A stretch of DNA of 64,000 nt. Origin: Okapia johnstoni (Eukaryota; Chordata; Mammalia; Artiodactyla; Giraffidae). The translations under genes were made by a program, and so were the position numbers. Under the pieces are notes generated by a model. The model was not told the origin of the DNA. It did no database searches and was given only the letters and a program-made list of their open reading frames with translations. Positions 44,966 through 64,000 of the stretch are shown piece by piece. Location of the stretch: positions 7,370,501 to 7,434,500 of the forward strand of contig CM044316.1 of assembly GCA_024291935.2 (NCBI GenBank), written 5' to 3'. Position 1 is the first letter of the stretch. The number at the start of each line of letters is the position of its first letter.

Positions 44966-45320
44966 AGTTTCAGATGTACAACATAATGGTTCAACATTTA
45001 TATCCATTGCAGAATGATCACTACAGTAAGTCTAGTTACCATCTGATTATGGCCATTTTACATTTTGGGGAAGCTGAGGTACAGAGAGATTAAATAAGTT
45101 GGTCAGTGTTTCTCAATGAGTGCTTAGCAGCATCAGAGTTTGAACTAATTTCTGACTCTAGTATCCATGTTCTTCACTACTTCCTGAAGCATAAAAGGGT
45201 GAGGGATAAAGCTGGAAAATTAGGCAGGGGTTTCCCAGAGCAAGACAGGTATGCCCTTTCCAGGCCACTCTGACAATCAGAGCTTACCCCAGAACACAGG
45301 GATCAGTACGCCTCAAGGTA
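44966..45320. other. Old L1-like repeat and unique DNA, no gene
   Basis: GATGTACAACATAATGGTTC-type sequence near the left edge is a widespread old L1 3' end; the rest is unassigned. Confidence 0.5.
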
Positions 45321-45322
45321 CA

Positions 45323-45526
45323 CGCTTGCATGGTCAGTCGTGTCCTACTCTTTGTGACCCCATATATTGTAGCCCGCTAGGCTCCTCTGTCCACGGGATT
45401 TCCAAGGCAAGAATCCTGGAATGGGTTGCCATTTCCTCCTCCAGGGGATCTTCTTGGCCGAGGGATCGAACCTGTGTCTCCTGAATTGACAGGCAGATTC
45501 TTTATCACTGAGCCACCTGGAAGCCA
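45323..45526 (-). repeat. Bov-tA SINE
   Basis: Antisense copy; CATGGTCAGTCGTGTCCTAC to GAGCCACCTGGAAGCC. Confidence 0.87.
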
Positions 45527-45799
45527 TCATGGTAGCTCTCACCAAATAGGAATGTGATGGTTTGCAGGAACATGTAAGGGTGACTCAAGTGATGAACTGG
45601 GGGAGATGGGAGCAGATAGTGGCTTAGTGGTGCATGGCTATGTCTCTGGAGGAAAGAGACAAAAGGGGCTCTGGACTTCTACTAACACAAGGTGGGAACC
45701 AAAATAAATAATGTTTTTAAAAGTGTATTATTTAGAAAATGTTTGACTGTTGTAACTGGCTTAAGAAATAGAAGATCATTGGGAACTCCACTCAGTATT

Positions 45800-46006
45800 C
45801 TGTTGTTCAGTCGCTAAGTTGTGTCCAACTCATTGCAACCCCATGGACTCTAGCTAGCCAGGTTCCTCTGCCCATGGGATTTCCCAGGTAAGAATACTGA
45901 AGTAGGTTGCCATTTCCTTCTCCAGGGTATCTTTCCAACCCAGGGATTGAACTTGTGTCTTCTGCATTGGCAGGTGGATCCTTTACCACTGAACCACCAG
46001 GGAAAC
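45800..46006 (-). repeat. Bov-tA SINE
   Basis: Antisense copy followed by a short L1 tail (about 46020-46110, CTGAAACTAACACAACATTG). Confidence 0.87.
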
Positions 46007-46228
46007 CCTGAAAAAGAGTGGATATATGTATATGTATTACTGAGTCACTTTGCTGTATACCTGAAACTAACACAACATTGTAAATCAACTATAATAAAAG
46101 TGTAAAAAAAAATCAATTCGTTAGATAAAAACTTTACTTCTTGTGTTTTGTATTTACTTACCAAAGTTTATAATATTCATAATGTATTTGTTGTTTTGAC
46201 CAAATAAGTGCAGATAAAAATAATTGTC

Positions 46229-46430
46229 GGGCTCCCCCAGTGGGGCAGTGGTAAAGAATCTGTCTGAAATGCAAGAGACGTGGGTTCAATCCCTGGATGA
46301 GGAAGATCCCCTGGAGAAAGAAGTGGCAACTCCAGTATTCTTGTTCGGGAAATCCCATGGACGGAGGAGCCTGGCGGGCTACAGTGCATGGGGTTGCAAA
46401 GGGTCAGACAGGACTGAGCACACACACTGT
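46229..46430 (+). repeat. Bov-tA SINE
   Basis: Plus-strand copy, slightly short in the middle (CAACCC lost before ACTCCAGTATTC), with a CACACACAC tail. Confidence 0.85.
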
Positions 46431-46616
46431 TATACTGGGTCTCTGTGTTTTTATTTATTTTTAGTATATAACATATTTATTTTACTTTGTGGTAAGTGAG
46501 GCTTTTCTTTTTTTTTTTTGGCTGCAGGAACGAATTCAAGCATCACTTTATAGCTTTCTAGTCATTTTTCCTGTTGCTAATACTGTTCCTGAATTATACA
46601 GTGAGAACATTTTAGT

Positions 46617-47117
46617 TGCTGTTGTTCAGTCGCTAAGTCATATCCAACTCTTTGTGACCCCATGGACTGCAGCACGCTGGGCTTCCCTGTCCTTCACTAT
46701 CTCCTGGAGTTTGCTCAAACTCATGTCCATTGAATTGGTGATGTGATTCAACCATCTCATCCTCTGCTGCCCACTTTTTCTCCTGCCCTCAATCTTTCCC
46801 AGCACCAGAGTCTTTTCCAGTGAGTTGGCTCTTTGCATCAGGCAGCCAAAGTATTGGAGCTTCAACTTCAGTACCAGTCCTTCCAATGAATATTCAAGAT
46901 CGATTTCCTTTAGGGTTAACTGGTTTGATCTCCTTGCAGTCCAAGGGGCTCTCAAGAGTCTTCTTCAACAACACCATTCAAAAGCCATCAGTTCTTCGCT
47001 GCTCAGCTTTCTTTATGGTCCAACTCTCACATCCTCACATGATGACTGGAAAAACCATATCTTTGACTATACGGACCTTTGTTGGCAAAGTGATGTCTCT
47101 GCTTTTTTTTTTTTTTT
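46617..47117 (-). repeat. BovB 3' end joined to a T run
   Basis: Antisense terminus of about 500 bp. Its truncated 5' side ends in 16-18 T (from about 47103). Confidence 0.85.
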
Positions 47118-47583
47118 TAAAGAGAATATACTAGGATCCTATGAATGGAAACTTTCAAAGGAGAACAAACTCATTAAAAGTCAATATAAGCAAAATTGAA
47201 TTAAATCTGTCAAATGCTAAACAAACAAATAAATAAATGTTTTAATAAAATTGAATTTACCACCAAGTTACTGTGATACGAATTTGGTCACTGTCTAATT
47301 ATTGTGATGCCAAGTAATCATGTGTGAATAGTCAGGTGTGATTGGAAAGTCAGAGAAGAGTTCTCAGTGTCCAGAGGGCAGTAAGGAAGCCCATCCGATC
47401 TGAACTGTTTTCCCTTTTGTAGCTTCAAGGATGGGTCACTTTGCCAAAAGCCTTCCCTGTTAGTCAAGCAATCTGTGTTTTTTTAAAAACCTATAATCTA
47501 ACTAATACAGAATTTGGTACCAGGAGAAAAGTATCTCCTCAAGAGAACCCCAAATTTATGACACTGCCTTGGCATGTGCGCAT
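47118..47583. other. Intergenic AT-rich DNA, no gene
   Basis: Nothing exon-like or clearly repetitive was recognised. Confidence 0.4.
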
Positions 47584-47794
47584 GCATACTTGTTCAGTTG
47601 CTTAGTCATATCTGACTCTTGTGATCCCATGGACTGTAGCCCACCAGGCTCCTCTGTACATGGGATTATCTTGGCAAGAATACTGGAATGGGTTGCCATT
47701 TCCTCCTCCAAAGGATCTTCCCGATTCAGGGATTGAACCTGTGTCTCTCTCATTGGCAGGCGGATTCTTTACCACTGAGCCACCTGGGAAGCCC
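47584..47794 (-). repeat. Bov-tA SINE
   Basis: Antisense full-length copy ending GAGCCACCTGGGAAGCCC. Confidence 0.88.
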
Positions 47795-48227
47795 AGGCTT
47801 GGTATAGTGATTCTTAATGGTATAGTGATTCTTAATCCGTGGCAATTCTACAAATTTGCCCCTCCACCTGGGACACTTGACAAAGCCTATGAATGTTTTA
47901 GATTGTCTTCAGTTGGAGGGAGATGTTACTGGCATTCAATGGGCCAAGGATGCTGCTAAATATTCCATATACAGGACACACCCCAATACAAAGTAGTATT
48001 TGGCCCCAGATGTCAGCAGTACCATGACTGAGAAAACCTGGTTTAGCAGTATGTGACAAGGGTACATGTTCACATGTTGGAAAGCTAGTCATTCATGTGT
48101 TACTGTGATAAAACATTTGGGGAGACTGTTCATTACAATGTGTACAGAGCCTAGGGCTCTAGAGGAAATGTTTTTTAAAAAATTTAAAATGTTGGAGTGT
48201 GTGGACTCCTTGCTGCTGTCAGAGTGT

Positions 48228-48420
48228 ATTCGCGATCAGTTGTGTCTGACTCTTTGTGACCTCATGGACTGTAGCCCATCAAGCTCCTCTGTCCATGGGG
48301 ATTCTTCAGGCATGAATACTGGAGTGGTTGCTGTTTCCCTCTCCAGGGCATCTTCCCTACCCAGGGACTGAACCCACGTCTCCTGCATTGGCAGGCAGGT
48401 TCTTTACCACTGAACCACCA
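48228..48420 (-). repeat. Bov-tA SINE
   Basis: Antisense copy, diverged at both ends. Confidence 0.82.
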
Positions 48421-48824
48421 GTGTTTATTATATATTTATTTTTATGTATTTATATGTTTCTTCTGCCTTTAAAAGAAATGAAAAAGAAAACATTTTTGTG
48501 GGTCTCTCCTTTAGTGTCTGCTGTGGCCAGTGCAGAAGCTGGCCCTGGGAAGTTGGCAGCAGGGATGGAATGCATTTCAAACACTGGTGTGCATCAGACT
48601 TACTAGAAATACAAATTCCCAGGCCTTGCCTCCTGAGATCCAGATTCTCTAGGTCTGGAGTGTGGCCCAGGAATCTGCATCTTTGGCAGGCACTGTAGGT
48701 ATTCTCATGCAAATGACACCTGGACAGCTCTTGGGAGGCAGTGCAGAATCTCCTTGTGGAGACATCCCCACACATTTAAAAGTCCAGACTTAACCCCTAA
48801 CTTGCTGGGTGGCATTTTAAGTCT
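48421..48824. other. Unique-looking DNA, old repeat likely, no gene
   Basis: Words such as GGAATCTGCATCTTTGGCAG and TACTAGAAATACAAATTCCC resemble an ancient DNA-transposon (MER5/hAT-like) repeat common to mammals. The 115-codon minus frame over it is not supported as a gene. Confidence 0.45.
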
Positions 48825-49035
48825 TTTTGTGCATACTCAGTCACTAAGTCATGTCCAACTCTTTTGTGACACCATAGACTGTAGCCCACCAGGCTCCTCT
48901 GTCCAGGGTATTTTCCAGGCAAGAATACTGGAGCATGTTGCTATTTCCTCCTCCAGGGGATCTTCCCAACCCAGGGATTGAGCCTGCATCTCCTGTGTCT
49001 CCTACATTGGCACGTGGGTTCTTTTACCATTGAGT
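48825..49035 (-). repeat. Bov-tA SINE
   Basis: Antisense copy with CAGTCACTAAGTCATGTCCA at the tail side and a TCTCCTGTGTCTCC duplication in the head region. Confidence 0.85.
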
Positions 49036-49535
49036 CACCATTGCTCTATTTCTTCATCTCTAACATGGGGTGGATGACACTTACTTTTAGTATCATTGAG
49101 AGGCTTCCTGGGTGCCTAGGACTCGACTTAGGAGCACCAGCTGAAATATAATCTCTAAGGCAACCTAGAGAATTGTGCAAAACATACTTTTGGGGAACAT
49201 TGGGTGAGCTGAGGTGACAAACTGGGGCTGTGTTGGTTAGGATGAAGGTCGCAGGTTGCAACCCAGAGGATAAGGCATTGTATGCAAGGGGAATATTTGC
49301 ATCCCCATGTGACGTGTCTGGGAGATGATGGATGGACAAAGATGCAGACAAAAGGGACAGTCCCCAGGCTCAGGAAGAGCCCCTGAGAGGCTCAGAAGTC
49401 AGAAGAGTGGTGATGGCTCTATGCCCCAGGAGATTGAGGGGAGTGTGTCAATGGACTCCCTTTCTCTTTGACTTTGACCATTGGGGAAGGAGAGGAGATA
49501 GAGACATTTATTCCCCCAGTACCTGCATGGCGAAG

Positions 49536-49742
49536 GGCTTCCCGGGCTTTGTGGTAAAGAATCCACCTGCCAATGCAAGAGATGTGGGTTTCATCCCTAG
49601 GTCAGGAAGATCCCCTGGAGAAGGAAATGGTAACTCACTCCAGTATCCTTGCCTGGGAAATTCCACAGATAGAAGAGCCTGGTGGGCTACAGTCCATGCG
49701 GTTGCAAGAGAGTCAAACATGACTTAATGACTAAACAACAAC
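49536..49742 (+). repeat. Bov-tA SINE
   Basis: Plus-strand copy; ends TGACTAAACAACAACAC. Confidence 0.88.
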
Positions 49743-51014
49743 ACTTAATTATATATTGTTCAATAAAAATATATTATACATTAATGTGAGTTATTAATAT
49801 TGAACTCAAGGCCAACAGCGCTTTATTGCCTATAAGCAATAACTTATGCCTTAAGGGAGCTTGTGTAACACATGCATTTTCTCTGTAAGGCACGTGCTAG
49901 CTTTCTTGCACTTAGGATCACCATATAGCATTTTGGCATGACAGAGGCAATTTGAAACAGTGAAACTGGCAACAAAAAGCACACACACACACACAAATGT
50001 GCCACAAATTAGGCTCAAAAGGGATGCTTGTTTAAGGAGGAGACCTAAAACAGAAAAGCAGAGGGTTGCCTTGTTGGACCTTCTGGGAATGTGTGGTCCA
50101 GATACAAATTTTTTTTTTCCTGCTCTTCACATGCCTGCAAATAACCCAGAAAGCACCGTGGTATACTGGGAGTTAGGAGTAAATTTTAGTGAGTTGGGTT
50201 AATTCACCAATACAGAATCCTTGAATAATGGAGATCAACTGTCATTTCTTTGTTAAAATTCCTTCAGATCATGTGTGCTGCTTCCGGTCGTCATGTGAAT
50301 GGGCATATGGAGGGAGCGCCCAAGGGACAATCCTGGGGAACCCAGGGAGCCCCTGGCTGTGAAGTCCCTCTTGAGATAAGGGAGCTGACTGTGATGCCCA
50401 AGGACTCTTGAGTAGTTACTGCCGGTTTGAACCCCCTGCCCCTACTCCTCAGCTGAGCACACAACCCCCACTTTTCTCTTGTGTATTTCCCTGTCAAGTG
50501 AGCATAATTTGCTCCACCTCCACTTGGTTGTTAGGGTGAGCCCATGGATGTCTGTAGCCTGGTGCAAGAGAGGAAGAGCGTGGACTCAGATCCAGGTTTA
50601 AATCCTGCTTTGTCCTTTGCTGGCTCTATGAGCCTGGGCAAATAATTTCACCTTCCTTAACTTCGTTTTCTTCTCTGTAAAATGTTGGCTGAGCTCAGTT
50701 GTGTGCAAGGGGCTATGCCAAAAAGATTGCATTTGTGATGGTCATTCTTAGCCTATGCACGGTCAGTTTCACGACAGAGGGATCATGTGTGTCTTGGTCC
50801 TTGCTGTACAGTCTCTGGCATGAAACAGTTGCTTGGGAAGTATTTGTGGCTTGAATGAACACACCTTATTCTGTGTCTACCACACCCTGAAATCTTCCTA
50901 TGAGAGCAGATGATTATCACAGCTTAGTATGAGTAGTTCTGTGATGGGAGGGTGTCCAAAAGAGCATAGACGAGAAACAGCTGTGCCTGAACAAGTGGGT
51001 GCAATCAGGTGGGC
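49743..51014. other. Intergenic, mostly unassigned, no gene
   Basis: Holds a short CA microsatellite (49979-49996) and otherwise unique-looking DNA. Frames up to 80 codons show no domain. Confidence 0.45.
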
Positions 51015-51150
51015 TTCCTGTAGGAGGCGACACTAGAGCTGCAGTATACCTATGGGTGATTTATGTTGAGGTTTTGACAGAAAACAGCAAAATTCTGTAA
51101 AGCAATTATCTTTCAATAAAAAATAAATTAATAATAAAAAAAAAGGATGA
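51015..51150 (+). repeat. L1 3' tail
   Basis: CTGTAAAGCAATTATCTTTC followed by an A-rich end. Confidence 0.65.
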
Positions 51151-51284
51151 TACAGGCTGCACTCCATCAACTTGTAAGTTCCCTGAGAGCAGAGACCATG
51201 TAAGCCTTGCTCACTGCTGCACTCTCAGTGCCTGGCTCTGAACCTGGCACTTCCCAACCTCTCCTCTCCCCCCACAATATTCTT

Positions 51285-51575
51285 TTTTTAAAATTTATTT
51301 TTAATTGGAGGATAATTGCTTCACAATGTTGTGTTGTTTTCTGATGTACAACAACATGAATCAGCTGTAAGTATACAATATATCCCCTTCCTCCTTAGCA
51401 TCCTTTCCACCACCACCCCCTCTAGGTTGTCACAGAGCACTGAGCTCCCTTTGTTACACAGCAACTTCCCACTAGCTATCTGTTTTGCACATCTTAGTGT
51501 GTATATTTCAATGCTACTCTCTCATTTCATCCCACCCTCTCCTTCCCCTACTGTGTCCACAAGTCTAGAACCTGG
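51285..51575 (-). repeat. L1 3' UTR fragment
   Basis: TTTTTAATTGGAGGATAATT to the CCACAAGTCTAG area; antisense. Confidence 0.78.
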
Positions 51576-51715
51576 CACTTTATAAGGGCTTAATAAGTGA
51601 ATGAAGGAGCCTGTGAAATTTGAAGAAGCAATATTCCCTTCCCACCCCCACCCCACCGGTAAATGGAGATAAGAGCAATGGGAAGCAGGGAGGGCTCAAC
51701 TGCACCTCCTTATGG

Positions 51716-51904
51716 GCTTCCCTTGTGGATCAGCTGGTAAAGAATTCACCTGCAATGCGGGAGACCTGGATTCGACCCCTGGGTTGGGAAGATACCCTGG
51801 AGAAGGGAACGGCTGCCCACTCCAATACTCTGGCCTGGAGTATTCCATGGACTGTATAGTCCACGGGGTCACAAAGAGTTGGACACGACTGAGTGACTTT
51901 CACT
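51716..51904 (+). repeat. Bov-tA SINE
   Basis: Plus-strand copy with short flanking TTATGG (51710-51715 and 51905-51910); tail TGAGTGACTTTCACTT form. Confidence 0.85.
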
Positions 51905-51910
51905 TTATGG

Positions 51911-52408
51911 AGTTGCTTGGGGTCTGGGAAAATAAACAGCCTCCACTAGAGAGAGCTCCAGGGGAGGAAGTTATATCCCTGTGTGTGTGTTTTGTCAATA
52001 AAGGCAGAATCCCAGTTCTGCTTAGAGAGCAAGCTGTAGAGTCAGGTATTAAAATTCCAGTTCTTCTAATGACTAGCTGTGTGACCTCCGGCATCTGCTT
52101 AACCTCATTGTGCTTCACTTTCCTTAAGCGTAAAATGGGAATAATAATTCATCTGCAGTTAAGGATGTTTTATCTACAGTCGCCATTCTCCTATCTCCTT
52201 ACAACAAGCCTCCGAAGTTAATGCTACAATTCTACATTTTACAGGCTGGAGACACTGAGGCCAGAGACAAGTAGCGACTTGACTAAGGTCACATAATCTA
52301 AAATTGGGGAGCCGGGATTTGAACCCCCAAAATACAGTGGCCAAATCCATTCTATCATTAATAACTTCCAGGATGCATAGCCTATAGCGTGTTGTAGGAT
52401 AAATGATC
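51911..52408. other. Unique-looking stretch, probably an old MIR-type repeat
   Basis: GACTAGCTGTGTGACCTCCG and TTAACCTCATTGTGCTTCA resemble a MIR SINE core; no gene seen. Confidence 0.5.
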
Positions 52409-52590
52409 AGCTGGCTCAGATGGTACTCTGTGCGTAAAGCAGGAGACCCATGTTCCATCCCTGGGCCGGGAAGACCCCCAACCCACTCCAGTACTCTTGC
52501 CTGGGAGATCCCGTTGCCAGAGGAACCTGGCTGGCTACAGTCCATGGGGTTGCGAGAGTCGGACTCAGCTTAGCGACTAAACCACCACCA
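52409..52590 (+). repeat. Bov-tA SINE, internally shortened
   Basis: CAGCTGGCTCAGATGGTACT to GCGACTAAACCACCACCACC, lacking about 20 bp before AACCCACTCCAG. Confidence 0.8.
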
Positions 52591-52604
52591 CCACCACGTA
52601 CCTG

Positions 52605-52876
52605 CTGCTGCTGCTAAGTCGCTTCAGTCGTGTCCGACTCTGTGTGACCCCATAGACGGCAGCCCACCAGGCTCCGCCGTCTCTGGGATTCTCCAGGCAA
52701 GAACACTGGAGTGGGTTGCCATTTCCTTCTCCAATGCATGAAAGGGAAAAGTGAAGGTGAAGTCGCTCAGTCGTGTCCGACTCTTAGCGACCCCGTGGAC
52801 TGAAGCCTACCAGGCTCCTCCGTCCATGGGATTTTCCAGGCAAAAGAGTACTGGAGTGGGGTGCCATTGCCTTCTC
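52605..52876 (+). repeat. Bov-A2 SINE
   Basis: Tandem Bov-A units like the copy at 23979-24250. The flanks CCACGTACCT and CCACGTGCCT (about 52595-52604 and 52876-52885) look like a target duplication with one mismatch. It lies just downstream of TEKTL1. Confidence 0.88.
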
Positions 52877-52912
52877 CACGTGCCTAATAAGTGGTAATTA
52901 TGCATTCTCATT

Positions 52913-53011
52913 TTTAATTATAATTCTGCTAGAGGGCGCTCTGAGGGTGAAGGGGGTCAGGAGAGCGGGAGGCCCACTGGGCTGTGGCCTGCTGGGGCAG
53001 GGGTGCGCCTG
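52913..53011 (-). other. TEKTL1: Candidate TEKTL1 3' UTR with ATTAAA signal
   Basis: About 95 nt after the stop the minus strand carries ATTAAA at 52918-52913, a common variant poly(A) signal. A Bov-A2 SINE begins just beyond it. The motif is seen; its use is inferred. Confidence 0.35.

Positions 53012-64000
<10,989 letters not shown>

Overview
The window is nuclear DNA of a ruminant, probably a bovid. It is full of repeats confined to or typical of pecoran ruminants: Bov-tA, Bov-A and Bov-A2 SINEs, BovB (RTE-type) LINEs, artiodactyl L1 3' ends and tRNA-Glu-derived CHR-type SINEs. Exons are short, with GT/AG introns on the minus strand. Cattle, sheep, goat and other bovids cannot be told apart from what is visible.

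Two protein-coding genes are supported, both on the minus strand. CASP14 (caspase-14) lies at 9244-12823. Its six coding exons join in phase into an intact 242-residue protein, the same length as the human one. TEKTL1 (also called CCDC105, a tektin-like sperm axoneme protein) occupies 53012 to the right edge. Seven coding exons give 388 contiguous residues, and roughly 110 N-terminal residues lie beyond the window. The order and orientation (TEKTL1 upstream of CASP14, same strand) fit the human 19p13 arrangement as I recall it.

Layout: 1-9 kb is repeat-rich intergenic DNA with a complete solo LTR (1649-2145) inserted in an L1 fragment. 9-13 kb is CASP14, whose introns carry five SINEs, all antisense to the gene. 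13-53 kb is a gene-free interval built from BovB, L1 and SINE layers, including a nearly full-length BovB (about 22.35-25.88 kb) interrupted by a Bov-A2 SINE, a second BovB in direct orientation (29.3-31.3 kb), and a divergent BovB pair forming a 1.35-kb-arm inverted repeat (40.8-45.0 kb). 53-64 kb is TEKTL1, with a 6.8-kb second intron holding L1, BovB and SINE insertions.

The two genes do not act in one pathway. CASP14 is a keratinocyte-differentiation protease and TEKTL1 a ciliary or flagellar microtubule protein; they are only neighbours. I found no previously undescribed multi-gene system. The most interesting points are a SINE-derived candidate branch point in TEKTL1 intron 3, loss of both human CASP14 processing residues, an open SINE-BovB reverse transcriptase fusion frame, and a dimeric SINE inserted as one unit.
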